This document shows positions 18,768 to 28,315 of a stretch of 47,225 bases of DNA, one piece after another. This DNA is from Gracilimonas sp040877545 (lineage in GTDB: Bacteria; Bacteroidota; Rhodothermia; Balneolales; Balneolaceae). Below the pieces are notes generated by a model that was not told the origin of the DNA, made no database searches, and saw nothing but the letters and a program-made list of their open reading frames with translations. The translations under genes and the position numbers were made by a program. Position 1 is the stretch's first letter, and each line of letters begins with the position of its first letter. The stretch covers positions 1 to 47,225 of the forward strand of contig JBBDNN010000108.1 in assembly GCA_040877545.1 (NCBI GenBank), given 5' to 3'.

Positions 18768-20921
18768 ATGAGCAGAAGTAAAAGAATAAGTAAAATTGAC
18801 GAACTGGTTGTTGATCTTATCAATAATAGCCCCGACAAATCATTGACAAGAGAACAAATCATCAGTGTGTTGAGGCTGGAAAGCAATAAAGAAATTAAGA
18901 GATTGGATAAATCTCTTAACAGATTGGCAAACCGAAATATAATCAACAGAAAAAATAACCAGGTATTTCTGAATAATAATAAAGAGAAAGCTAAAAGCAG
19001 CAATAATGAATTACAGGGAAAATTAGATATCTCTGTGCGTGGCACCGGCTATGTTATTATTGATGAGCTTGATGAAGATGTGCGGATTTCATCCCGGGAT
19101 ATTGGGCTCGCCTTAAATAATGATCTTGTGAAGGTGGAAATTACCGGAAAAGATAAAAGAAGTGGGCAGCCAACCGGAAAAGTAACCGAAATTGTAGAGC
19201 GGGGAAAAAAATTCTACGTTGGCACACTTTCCAAAGTGAGTGATAAAAATTATGTCATTGAAGCAGACCCCAAATCCGTTTATACCAATTTCTATGTGCT
19301 TCCTGAATTTTTAGGCGGAGCAAGGGATGGAGATAAGGTGGTGTTTGAGCTTCAAAACTGGGTTCATCGAAAAGCATTGCCCGAAGCACGAATAACATCG
19401 GTGTTAGGTAAAACCGGCTCTAATGATGCAAATATTCTATCCATATTAGCTGAAAATGATATGGTTGCGGAGTTTCCGGAAGGAGTGGAGGAACTTGCCG
19501 ATAAGATTCCTTTGAAAATCCCTGAAGAAGAATTTGACCGCCGCCTGGATATGCGTGATGAAATGGTATTTACCATTGATCCCGCTGATGCCAAAGATTT
19601 TGACGACGCTCTAAGCATAAAAATGCTGGAAAACGGCAATTACTATCTGGGTGTTCATATTGCGGATGTTACCCATTACGTAAAACCCTCTACGATTTTA
19701 GATGAAGAAGCGTATTCAAGAGGAACCAGTGTGTACCTGGTAGACCGGGTAATCCCGATGCTACCCGAAGTTTTGAGCAATGGAGTTTGCAGTCTTCGCC
19801 CGCATGAAGATAAGTTAACCTTCAGCTGCTTTATGGAAATAGATTCTAAAGGCCACCTGGTTGATTATTCTATAAAAGAAACGGCTATTCACTCCAAGCA
19901 GCGATTTACCTATGAGGAAGCCCAGGAAATTGTGGATGGTAAAAAACATAAAGCCAGCAAAGAAATTCAAATAGTTGCTGAACTTGCCAGAAAATTACTG
20001 GATAAAAGGTTCAGAGAAGGTGCCATAGATTTTGACACGCCTGAGCCAAAATTTGTCTTGAGCGATAATGGTAAGCCTTTAGATGTAATCGTAAAAGAAA
20101 GAATATTTGCCCACCGTCTGATAGAAGAATGCATGCTGATGGCAAATAAAACGGTTGCTATGCATGTGGAAAATCTCCGGAAAAAATCAGGCAAAAAGAA
20201 ATCAAAAGATTTATTCCCTTTCTTTTATCGCGTTCACGAGAAACCGGATCAGGAAAAATTAGCCGGGATTGCAGAACAGGTGAAGCCTATTGGAATTAAG
20301 TTCGAAATTGGCGATAAAATATCTCCCCGAAAAATAAATGACCTGCTAAATCAGGTTAAAGACACCAGTCTTGAAGATATTATTACCGGCTTAATGTTGC
20401 GGGCAATGGCTAAAGCAGAGTATTCACCTAAAAATGTGGGGCATTTTGGCCTCGGCTTCAAACACTATTCACACTTTACAAGCCCGATTCGCCGTTATCC
20501 CGATGTGATTGTACACAGGCTGCTAAAAGGATATAATGCCGGCGTGCCTGCATATAATTATAATATCCTGAAAAAGGATGGTGAGCATTGCAGCGAACGG
20601 GAACGCGTAGCTGTTGATGCTGAAAGAGATTCAGTAAAATTGAAGCAGGTAGAATTTCTCAGTGAGAAAATTGGTGAATCTTTTGACGGTGTGATCAGTG
20701 GAGTTATGGAAAGAGGAATTTTTGTTACCCTAAAAGATGTTTACTGTGAAGGAATGATAGGAATGAGTGCCTTAAAAAGTGATTATTTTATTTACGATCA
20801 GAAAAGCCATTCTCTTGTTGGCCGCAAAAGCGGTAAAAGATTTCAATTAGGTGATGAAATTCGTGTAAAAGTAAAAAGTACAAATCTTCAAAAAAGGCAA
20901 ATTGATTTCGCATTATCTTAA
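18768..20921 (+). CDS. rnr: Ribonuclease R
   Basis: About 717 residues. A 3'-to-5' exoribonuclease for structured RNA. Domain order: an N-terminal winged-helix (about 1-65), cold-shock-like OB domains (about 75-230), the RNB catalytic domain, and a C-terminal S1 domain starting near 635 (ISGVMERGIFVTL). The Mg-binding signature DPADAKDFDDA begins at D271, with D277, D279 and D280 present. The ATG at 18768 has AAAAAGG five bases upstream; an in-frame TTG at 18753 overlapping the tamB stop is the alternative and would add five residues. It is the fifth gene of the operon. Confidence 0.95.
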   Translation: MSRSKRISKIDELVVDLINNSPDKSLTREQIISVLRLESNKEIKRLDKSLNRLANRNIINRKNNQVFLNNNKEKAKSSNNELQGKLDISVRGTGYVIIDELDEDVRISSRDIGLALNNDLVKVEITGKDKRSGQPTGKVTEIVERGKKFYVGTLSKVSDKNYVIEADPKSVYTNFYVLPEFLGGARDGDKVVFELQNWVHRKALPEARITSVLGKTGSNDANILSILAENDMVAEFPEGVEELADKIPLKIPEEEFDRRLDMRDEMVFTIDPADAKDFDDALSIKMLENGNYYLGVHIADVTHYVKPSTILDEEAYSRGTSVYLVDRVIPMLPEVLSNGVCSLRPHEDKLTFSCFMEIDSKGHLVDYSIKETAIHSKQRFTYEEAQEIVDGKKHKASKEIQIVAELARKLLDKRFREGAIDFDTPEPKFVLSDNGKPLDVIVKERIFAHRLIEECMLMANKTVAMHVENLRKKSGKKKSKDLFPFFYRVHEKPDQEKLAGIAEQVKPIGIKFEIGDKISPRKINDLLNQVKDTSLEDIITGLMLRAMAKAEYSPKNVGHFGLGFKHYSHFTSPIRRYPDVIVHRLLKGYNAGVPAYNYNILKKDGEHCSERERVAVDAERDSVKLKQVEFLSEKIGESFDGVISGVMERGIFVTLKDVYCEGMIGMSALKSDYFIYDQKSHSLVGRKSGKRFQLGDEIRVKVKSTNLQKRQIDFALS

Positions 20922-20946
20922 CAAAATTTACAATATGTGAGACATT

Positions 20947-23900
20947 ATGAATAAAAATTTTACAATAGGGCTGGTAACTTTTCTTCTTCTATTGATGAGC
21001 ACCGCCGAAGTGTTCGCTCAATATTACTCTTTTGGTAAAAACAGGGTGCAGTACGAAGATTTTGAATGGCGTTTCATTCAGTCTAAGCATTTTGATGTGT
21101 ATTATTATGGGGAGAAAAATTATGAACTCGCCGAATTTACTGCCAAAAGTGTTGAATCTGCTTACCTGCAGCTAACGGAAGATTTTAATCATGAAATATC
21201 CAGTCGTATTTCAGTAATTATTTATGATTCTCACAATGACTTTTCTCAGACAAATGTGGTGAATCTTCCCACAAGTGCGGAAGGAATTGGGGGTGTTACG
21301 GATAAGTTGAAAAACAGAATGACAGTGCCCTTCACCGGAGATTATGCTGATTTCAGACGCACCATTCATCATGAGTTAGTTCATGCTGTTTTTAATGATA
21401 TGTTCTATGGCGGTACTATCAATTCAATTATTCGAAATAATATTCAATTGGTATTTCCCCTTTGGTTTGAGGAAGGCCTCGCCGAGTACACGGCTCTTGG
21501 GTGGGACACCAATACAGATATGTACATCCGGGATGCTGTAATAAATAACTATTTACCACCCATCGAATATTTAAGCGGTTATTATGCCTATCGGGGAGGA
21601 CAATCTCTATGGAATTATATTGTTGAGGAATATGGCCGGCAAAAAATAGCCGAAATCCTTCAGCGGATTAAATTAACCCGTAGTGTAGAGGCGGGGATGA
21701 CCCAATCTTTGGGCCTGGATATTGAGGAACTTTCAAATGCATGGGAAAATGCACTTGAGGAACGGTATTACCCTGAAGTAGCCGAGCGTGAGCGAACAGA
21801 TGTTGCGGCAACCTTACTTACCAAACGTGGAGATTACGGCAGTTATAATACCAGTCCGGCAATATCGCCCCAAGGGGATAAAATAGCTTTTATAACAAAT
21901 AAGAGAGGCTATTTTGATGTAGTAGTGATAAGCGCCATCACAGGTGAACATCTTAAAACATTGATAAAGGGAGAAGATGATCCCGAATTCGAAGAGTTAA
22001 ATATATTAAACCCAAATATTACCTGGTCTCCTGATGGTTCCAAAGTGGCTTTATCCACAAAATCCAGGGGACGAGATGATATTGCAGTAATTGACTACGC
22101 CACACGTAAAGTTGAAAAACTCAGATTTCCCGACCTGGATGCAATTGCCTCCATTGCCTGGTCGCCAGATGGTTCAAAACTGGCCTTTGATGGAAATATC
22201 GGGCCTTACCAGGATATTTTTGTCTATGACATCAGTAGCCAGGAGCTTTCAAATTTAACCCGCGATTTCTTCTCAGATTCCAATCCTGCCTGGAGTCAGG
22301 ATTCTGAATATGTTTACTTTAACTCCGACAGGGGAAGCAATACACAACTTGCCCGCTATACTACAGAATATGACATGCTGGGCGACGAAGACCTGTACCA
22401 GACAGATATTTACAGGGTGGGCTTAGGGGCCAATGTAACCACCAGGCTTACCAATACCTCCAACTGGAGTGAGAAGTCGCCAAAAGTTACCCGCGACGGC
22501 CGCTTAATCTTTATTTCAGATAAAAACGGAATTCAAAATATTTATGAGTTAAACCTTGAAACCAGGACAACAACTCCCTTAACTAATTTACAGACCGGAG
22601 CTTCACAAATATCTATTAGCGGGGATGGTTCGCGATTGGCTTTTAATTCAATTAATGAAGGCTACCTCGATATCTTTCTGCTAAGATCTGTTTTTCAGCG
22701 TCAAAAAGAGGAAGAACCCTCAGATAACTACTGGGCTCAGCGGCGGGCTACTGAAAATCATGGACAGCGGGTACCGGCTACCTTATATGCCAGGGAAATG
22801 TTTGCGGGAGGATTGGATTTAACTGGAAGCCGGCAAACTGTTGAAGAAAGAATAGAGGAGGAGGAAGAAGAAAGAGAAGAAGCTGAATCCGATGATATTG
22901 ATTTTCGAAATTATGTGTTTTCTGAAGAGGTTATTGAAGATACTACATTGGAGCTAAGAGATGTTGATAATTTTAGCCCTGAAAACACCATTACAGAAGA
23001 CGGTCGTTTTCAGCCTAAAAATTACCGGCTAAAGTTTACTACCGATATAGCTTATAACCCAACGTTTGTGGCATCTACGTATGGTTCGTATGCACTTACA
23101 CAATTTATTATCAGCGATCTTTTGGGAGACCACCAGATATCATTAGGTACTAATTTTGTAACCGATTTAAGGAACAGTGACTATTCATTAAGTTATGGTT
23201 ACTTAAAAAATCGTACTAACTATTTTGCTTCTTACTTTCATACCTCACGAAGATATCAAACCTATACTGGTGAAATTATAAGGTATCGCACCTTTGGAGG
23301 TGGGGTGAATGCTCAGTACCCTTTCGATAAATTTAAACGCATTGATGCAGGCCTTACCGCACTGGGTATTACCAGAGATTATAGTTCTGTTAGCGATTTG
23401 TATCGGGGTTTAGCATTCGGTGGTGGACAAGCAGAAAACGCCAGAAGTATTTTCTTGTACCCGGAAATAATTTTTACAAATGATCGAACCCTCCCTGGTT
23501 TTCTTACACCAATTGGTGGCTCAAGGTTTTCAATTGGCGTTTCTGCGAGTCCCGGTGTTGGAGATAATGCTCCGGAATTTGCTTCTGTTTTAGGTGATTA
23601 CAGGAAGTATTTTCACCTGGGAAGACAATACAGTATTGGGCTGAGAGCATCAGGTGCTGCATCAATTGGCAGAGATGCTCAAACATATTTTATGGGTGGA
23701 AGGCTCGGGTGGATTAATCAGCGCTTTAGCGACATCGGCCTTTCATTCGACCGGCTAACCGATAGTTTCTTTACAGTTCCAGCATTACCTGTACGAGGAT
23801 ACGCATACAATAGCATCTATGGAGATAAATTCTCGCTGATAAATGCGGAATTCCGTTTCCCGTTATTTGCAGCATTTATTCCTGGTCCTATCCCAATTTT

Positions 23901-24246
23901 ACCATTCTATAATGTTACCGGAACCGCCTTTGTGGATATAGGAACCGCCTGGGGGCAAACAATTAATTATGGATTATATGACGAAAATGAAGAACCGATT
24001 ATAAATGATAAAAAACTGGATTTTCTGGTAGCTAAAGAAAAAGTCAGTTCTTTTGGCTTAACACAGGAAGGACTTGTACCAATCGAAGCACCTTATTTAG
24101 AAGGGGATATCCTGATTGGTGCCGGTTTTGGCCTTAGAACCATTGTATTAGGGTTGCCTATTCGTTACGATGCAGGATGGCCATACGACAGAAATGGCTT
24201 CAAAGGCCCTCCAATCCATTATTTTTCTATAGGGATCGATTTTTAG
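20947..24246 (+). CDS. Outer-membrane protein combining a gluzincin-like peptidase domain, a TolB-type propeller and a beta-barrel
   Basis: A 1099-residue exported protein; signal peptide about 1-24 (EVFA before Gln). Residues about 35-260 form a peptidase-MA-like domain with HHELVH (H142, E143, H146) and EGLAE (probable third ligand E176), so a zinc active site seems intact. Residues about 280-590 are PD40/TolB propeller blades, with at least five WSPDGSK-like repeats. A Glu-rich linker follows near 635-655. The C-terminal ~400 residues look like a surface-antigen/BamA-type barrel ending in Phe, as outer-membrane proteins often do. It probably acts at the cell surface or inner leaflet face; the substrate is unknown. 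It follows rnr by 25 bases and ends the operon. Confidence 0.82.
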   Translation: MNKNFTIGLVTFLLLLMSTAEVFAQYYSFGKNRVQYEDFEWRFIQSKHFDVYYYGEKNYELAEFTAKSVESAYLQLTEDFNHEISSRISVIIYDSHNDFSQTNVVNLPTSAEGIGGVTDKLKNRMTVPFTGDYADFRRTIHHELVHAVFNDMFYGGTINSIIRNNIQLVFPLWFEEGLAEYTALGWDTNTDMYIRDAVINNYLPPIEYLSGYYAYRGGQSLWNYIVEEYGRQKIAEILQRIKLTRSVEAGMTQSLGLDIEELSNAWENALEERYYPEVAERERTDVAATLLTKRGDYGSYNTSPAISPQGDKIAFITNKRGYFDVVVISAITGEHLKTLIKGEDDPEFEELNILNPNITWSPDGSKVALSTKSRGRDDIAVIDYATRKVEKLRFPDLDAIASIAWSPDGSKLAFDGNIGPYQDIFVYDISSQELSNLTRDFFSDSNPAWSQDSEYVYFNSDRGSNTQLARYTTEYDMLGDEDLYQTDIYRVGLGANVTTRLTNTSNWSEKSPKVTRDGRLIFISDKNGIQNIYELNLETRTTTPLTNLQTGASQISISGDGSRLAFNSINEGYLDIFLLRSVFQRQKEEEPSDNYWAQRRATENHGQRVPATLYAREMFAGGLDLTGSRQTVEERIEEEEEEREEAESDDIDFRNYVFSEEVIEDTTLELRDVDNFSPENTITEDGRFQPKNYRLKFTTDIAYNPTFVASTYGSYALTQFIISDLLGDHQISLGTNFVTDLRNSDYSLSYGYLKNRTNYFASYFHTSRRYQTYTGEIIRYRTFGGGVNAQYPFDKFKRIDAGLTALGITRDYSSVSDLYRGLAFGGGQAENARSIFLYPEIIFTNDRTLPGFLTPIGGSRFSIGVSASPGVGDNAPEFASVLGDYRKYFHLGRQYSIGLRASGAASIGRDAQTYFMGGRLGWINQRFSDIGLSFDRLTDSFFTVPALPVRGYAYNSIYGDKFSLINAEFRFPLFAAFIPGPIPILPFYNVTGTAFVDIGTAWGQTINYGLYDENEEPIINDKKLDFLVAKEKVSSFGLTQEGLVPIEAPYLEGDILIGAGFGLRTIVLGLPIRYDAGWPYDRNGFKGPPIHYFSIGIDF

Positions 24247-24283
24247 GAGAGGGAACCGGCCGTAGCTTAGCTGTAGCGCCTAA

Positions 24284-24308
24284 ACTGCTGTAGCATTGAG
24301 CAGTATCT
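24284..24308 (+). terminator. Weak hairpin at the end of the NFACT-to-barrel operon
   Basis: ACTGCT (24284-24289) and AGCAGT (24299-24304) form a 6-bp stem with a 9-base loop followed by ATCTTTT. The short stem and short T-run make it a weak terminator candidate in the convergent 120-bp gap. Confidence 0.35.
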
Positions 24309-24366
24309 TTTATTTCTCATTTACCCACTCAACAGGGAAGAAAAAAATCACGCATAATTTTCGGCT

Positions 24367-25674
24367 TTACCTTTCGGAATAAAAGGTTTGGGTAAACAAT
24401 AATCGCTGGTATTGATATTCAGGATCTTTAAAATACACAAAGCTTACATATTCCTGTTGCCTCCGGGTAATGGAGTCACTTAAGGTTAGATCATCAACTT
24501 CATCCCCGTAAGCTTTAAGCGCGTACTTATAGGTATATGTGCCTTCTTTGATCAAGACAGTAGTCTCCCAATATCCCGATTCCTGGTTATAAGTGAGTTT
24601 ATTATTTTCTGACAACATCCATTGATTAAAATCACCCACCAGGTAAACACCTGTTGTCGAGCTAAATTCTCCTCCGTCATCAAAACGAAAACGTACATTT
24701 GCATACCTGGCATCTCTGCCGGATTTTGGCACCCCGAAATTTGAACTCCAGCTGGGGACAGGGTCAGTCATAAAATTCAGCACATCTTCTCGTAATACTG
24801 CTCTTGGAGGTGTTAAGCCAGGCTCCCAACCTATAATTTTCCCGCCTTGTGAGAAATTCTGCAGCCCAAGGCCAATAAAATCGAAGTTGGCTGGAAAAGC
24901 CTGATCTCTTGGAAGGTAAAAGTGAGCTTCACCGGGAGTAGCTACATCAAAAACTTCGGTTTGTTTTGTTTTTCCCCAAAACCTGTTTTGCGTGAAATGA
25001 AAGGTGAGGTCAAATTGAGGGAATTCCACAAAATCAGGATAAATATATGTGCTGTAAGGTTGATCTATTGCTTCATTCCCTGGGCCTGCATTAAAAACAG
25101 TTTCAACATAAGATTCCATTTTGCCTTCGTTTTCAGTTACATAAAAAGGAAGTGAAAACAGCCATACCCCTGAAGAAAAATCAGATATATGCAGCATGTA
25201 ATTGCCGCTGGTTTTAAACTGTAACTGCTCGTTTGGAAATTCTATCTTGTAATTAAAATAATCAGGCTCAGACAGACGGTTTTTCGTCCCGCCGCCCAAA
25301 ATTAGCTCATTCATTCCTCCCAGGAACCAATCGTCAGGAATATTGCTATTTTTCCAATGCTGATTATGATGGGAGAAGGTGATTCGGAATTGCCCGGAGA
25401 GGTCTGAAAGCTCATCAAAAGAGAGAACAAGCTTTTGGCTGGAATTGAGCGATATTATGGGCGGATTATTGGCTGAACCCTTTCTGTAAAGCTGCATGCT
25501 TTTAATAGATTGGGGCGGTGGTAGTTGCCCATCTACCATAAAATTGCTGAGATAGTTTGGGGCTACTCTATTGCCAGATGAACTTGGAATAATTGCTGAG
25601 CAGGAGGCTAAGAAACATCCCAATAAACAAAACACCAATAAAAAATTATACAGAGATGATTCCTTTGAAAACAA
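24367..25674 (-). CDS. DUF5103 / type IX secretion plug-like lipoprotein
   Basis: A 435-residue exported lipoprotein with a hydrophobic N-terminus and lipobox LASC (Cys25). The body resembles Bacteroidota DUF5103, whose members include the plug of the type IX secretion translocon: an N-terminal beta-sandwich with SGNYMLHISD near 160, then an immunoglobulin-like C-terminal domain with VYLVGDFNQW and GTYTYKY resembling CBM48/E-set modules. The TTG at 25674 is used; it overlaps the dapF end by 29 bases. A start further inside is possible, because AAAGGA precedes a CTG codon at residue 8. Family call is good, plug function inferred. Confidence 0.72.
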   Translation of the reverse strand: MFSKESSLYNFLLVFCLLGCFLASCSAIIPSSSGNRVAPNYLSNFMVDGQLPPPQSIKSMQLYRKGSANNPPIISLNSSQKLVLSFDELSDLSGQFRITFSHHNQHWKNSNIPDDWFLGGMNELILGGGTKNRLSEPDYFNYKIEFPNEQLQFKTSGNYMLHISDFSSGVWLFSLPFYVTENEGKMESYVETVFNAGPGNEAIDQPYSTYIYPDFVEFPQFDLTFHFTQNRFWGKTKQTEVFDVATPGEAHFYLPRDQAFPANFDFIGLGLQNFSQGGKIIGWEPGLTPPRAVLREDVLNFMTDPVPSWSSNFGVPKSGRDARYANVRFRFDDGGEFSSTTGVYLVGDFNQWMLSENNKLTYNQESGYWETTVLIKEGTYTYKYALKAYGDEVDDLTLSDSITRRQQEYVSFVYFKDPEYQYQRLLFTQTFYSER

Positions 25675-26470
25675 AATGTGCCGGTCCCTTTAATATTAAG
25701 TTTGTGTAGATTTTATTTTGCGGATTATAATCAAAGGAAGCTTTTAGCAGGCCGCCTTCCACATGAACATCATACTCAGAATGAGTATCTGGATTTTGTT
25801 GATAGCTGTGTGATGCAACCGCTGAAGCTAAAGCCCCTGTACCACATGCTAACGTTAAATTTTCAACACCGCGTTCATATGTTTGCACCTTAATGCTGTT
25901 GTTGTTTTGGACCTGAACAAAATTCACATTCGTACCGGGGGGATTCATTTTTTTGTGCATCCTGATTTTTTTCCCGGTTTCAACAAGAGTTTTTTCATCT
26001 TTTAGCGCCTCACCCTGAACAAATTTTATAACATGCTCGGTGGCAGCATCAGCTTTTAAAAATTCTTCCCCATCAATCTCTATTTTAGATGCCGAAACCT
26101 GTACCGGAAAATGCACACTTACTTCATTTTCGAATACTTCTGCTTTATAGATGTTTTCATGAACATTAAAGGAATGCTTATTTTTAAATCCATTCTGTGA
26201 TGCAAATAAGGCAAGGCACCGGCTACCATTTCCACACATTCCTGCATCACTGCCATCAGCATTCCGGTATAACATGGTATAATCAACTTCCGGAATAGTG
26301 GGATATTCGAGTACCAAAAGTCCATCAGCTCCTATACCAAATTTCCGGTCACACAGGGTTGGGGTGAAATTGACAATTTCTTCTAAGGGGAATTTATTTT
26401 CGCGATTATCTATTACGATAAAATCGTTACCCGCACCTTCCATTTTTTGAAATTCTATGCTTTTCATCAT
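25646..26470 (-). CDS. dapF: Diaminopimelate epimerase
   Basis: A 274-residue enzyme that interconverts LL- and meso-diaminopimelate for lysine and peptidoglycan synthesis. Both catalytic cysteines are present: C79 in MCGNGSRC and C209 in LACGTGA. The N-terminal EGAGNDFIVID and the ERGVE substrate element near 199-203 are also intact. Two adjacent ATGs (26470, 26467) both overlap the holB stop (ATGATGA), so coupling with holB is likely and the start is uncertain by one codon. Confidence 0.95.
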   Translation of the reverse strand: MMKSIEFQKMEGAGNDFIVIDNRENKFPLEEIVNFTPTLCDRKFGIGADGLLVLEYPTIPEVDYTMLYRNADGSDAGMCGNGSRCLALFASQNGFKNKHSFNVHENIYKAEVFENEVSVHFPVQVSASKIEIDGEEFLKADAATEHVIKFVQGEALKDEKTLVETGKKIRMHKKMNPPGTNVNFVQVQNNNSIKVQTYERGVENLTLACGTGALASAVASHSYQQNPDTHSEYDVHVEGGLLKASFDYNPQNKIYTNLILKGPAHFVFKGIISV

Positions 26471-27645
26471 TCTACAAAAGCAGGTAAATGTTGCCAGTGT
26501 TCTTCTTTGGATATCAGGGGATTAATACCGCGCATCAGGTTTGAAAACCTAAATGCCAGTACAATAAAAATTAATTTCGGATTTACATTTTGCCGGAGCA
26601 TAGGCCGGAAACTATCCAGGTGCGTTATCATATCTTCCAGCCGGGCATCCCCCAAAGAAGTAACAAATTTACGGATCGATTCGATCTGATCTATATTGGC
26701 TATTAACTCTGATTTTTGAGTTTCCCGATATACTAATAAATCTCTGATGTACATCTCGAGGATATTCGTGAGGGAGATAAGCCCTTCAATATTATGAGCG
26801 CTTTGCCAGTCTTGAACATGCCTGGAGAGCTCGATAGCATCCTGGCCAAAAGCTAATCTTAAATACTGCACTACCATTTCCCGGTCTTCTTTTAAACGTG
26901 TGATATCGAAAAAGCGGGTCATCGCATAATTTCCGTCAGAAACTCTCGCCAAATAAGCGGCTTCATCAGGCTCCACCTTATCCATCTCAATCAAACCCTG
27001 CCTGATCTCTTCATCCTTTATTTTCGCAAGTGGAATATGTTGACAGCGGGAAGTAATGGTAGGCAGAAGACTTTCGTAGTTTTCGGTAGTCAGGATAAAC
27101 ATAAGCCGGTCAGATGGCTCCTCCAGTAGCTTAAGAAAAGCATTAGCCGTTTCCTTTCGCATAGTTTCTACCTGTGTAAGAATAATTACGATACGATTTC
27201 CTTCATTCGGTTTTAGTTTAGCTATAGGCCGGATGTCTTCCCTGAAATAATCTACAGGATAAAAGGCTTGCAGATTTTTGGAGGATTCATCTAAAGAGGG
27301 GCGTTGTGAGAAACTAATAATTTCGTAAGGATCTTTTGCCAGTAACTCCAATCGTTCACGAAGTTCTTCCATTTTAAATGCGGTCGGCTTTGGGATGAAC
27401 ACATGAATATCGGGATGTGTAAACCAGGACGATTTTTTTGAAGCTGTATTTGTACCAAGATCACTGAGATGATTGATGCCGTTAATAGCTTCCGCAAAGG
27501 CCAGGGCAAAAGCCGTTTTACCGACTCCAGCAGGCCCGGAAAGCAAGTATGCATGGCTAATTCTATCAGAGGCCAGTATTCTTTCAACATGTTCTTTGGC
27601 TCTGTTTTGGCCAATAATCCGCCGGTTTCCAAAATTTATGTCCAT
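26467..27645 (-). CDS. holB: DNA polymerase III delta-prime subunit-like clamp-loader ATPase
   Basis: About 392 residues. The start is the ATG at 27645, preceded by GGAGG nine bases upstream; a longer frame would overlap ccmB without an initiation signal. The AAA+ fold shows a P-loop GPAGVGKT (37-44), LKLLEEPSDRLMFILTT around the sensor-1 region, and PTITSRCQ with the SRC motif. Delta-prime opens the sliding clamp with the tau/gamma and delta subunits. The four-cysteine zinc module usual between P-loop and sensor 1 is absent: the HPDIH segment remains but the preceding cysteines are missing. A DnaX-type subunit is less likely because of the short length. Confidence 0.83.
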   Translation of the reverse strand: MDINFGNRRIIGQNRAKEHVERILASDRISHAYLLSGPAGVGKTAFALAFAEAINGINHLSDLGTNTASKKSSWFTHPDIHVFIPKPTAFKMEELRERLELLAKDPYEIISFSQRPSLDESSKNLQAFYPVDYFREDIRPIAKLKPNEGNRIVIILTQVETMRKETANAFLKLLEEPSDRLMFILTTENYESLLPTITSRCQHIPLAKIKDEEIRQGLIEMDKVEPDEAAYLARVSDGNYAMTRFFDITRLKEDREMVVQYLRLAFGQDAIELSRHVQDWQSAHNIEGLISLTNILEMYIRDLLVYRETQKSELIANIDQIESIRKFVTSLGDARLEDMITHLDSFRPMLRQNVNPKLIFIVLAFRFSNLMRGINPLISKEEHWQHLPAFVE

Positions 27646-27649
27646 TTTG

Positions 27650-28315
27650 TTATTCCTCCCAAATGTAATCAAAAAGTAAAATTCCTGCGGTAATGGTAAC
27701 GCCGGCAAAACCAATTAGTGCTGTGATGGTATTCCAGGATTCGCCTCCGCCATCAATAAATGCAGTTTTGCTAATATCGGTTAATAATAAAACCAGTGGC
27801 ATAAATAATGGAATACTCAAAACTGAAAAAATAGCCCCTTTACGATCGGCTTGAGAAACAACAGCTGCTGTCATAGTGGCAACTGCTGATAATCCTGCGG
27901 TTCCAACAAATAGCATAATTAAAAAAGCCGGCCACGATTGAATGGTCAAATTCACCAGAAAAATATACGCAATAAAAGTAGCTGTATTTATGAAGAGCGT
28001 AAACAGAAAATTGTAAAACAATTTACCGGAATAAACAGTTGTCCCAGGCGCATAAATTCTCAGCAGATCAAAGGTATTTTTATCTGTTTCAGCAATAAAA
28101 CTTCTGCTTAAGGCAGACAACGCCGCAAATAAAATCACCACCCAAACCAAGCCTGCTTTAGGTGTTGGTTCCAGTTGGTCGGCTCTTAGGGTAAATAGGA
28201 CCAAAAGCAGAGAGGCTGCTACAAAAGCCAAAACCATATTAAAAGCAAAACGAGTTCTGAGCTCAATTTGCAGGTCCTTTTTTATAACGGTTATTGTGCT
28301 TCTGATCCAATTCAT
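27650..28315 (-). CDS. ccmB: Heme exporter protein CcmB
   Basis: About 221 residues, the usual CcmB length when begun at the ATG at 28315 (an in-frame ATG at 28372 would add an atypical 19-residue tail). The first residues, IRSTITVIKKDLQIELRTR, match the family opening. Six hydrophobic helices follow, and LLRIYAPGTTVYSGKLFYN and SIPLFMPLVLLL are conserved pieces. CcmB is the membrane subunit of the CcmAB transporter in cytochrome c maturation. No ccmA or ccmC lies next to it; instead holB starts five bases after its stop, whose codon overlaps the holB SD. Confidence 0.85.
   Translation of the reverse strand: MNWIRSTITVIKKDLQIELRTRFAFNMVLAFVAASLLLVLFTLRADQLEPTPKAGLVWVVILFAALSALSRSFIAETDKNTFDLLRIYAPGTTVYSGKLFYNFLFTLFINTATFIAYIFLVNLTIQSWPAFLIMLFVGTAGLSAVATMTAAVVSQADRKGAIFSVLSIPLFMPLVLLLTDISKTAFIDGGGESWNTITALIGFAGVTITAGILLFDYIWEE

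Noticed and set aside
24258..24304. tRNA-like or structured RNA after the barrel gene
   Set aside because: No cloverleaf can be drawn; only a 6-bp hairpin is present.
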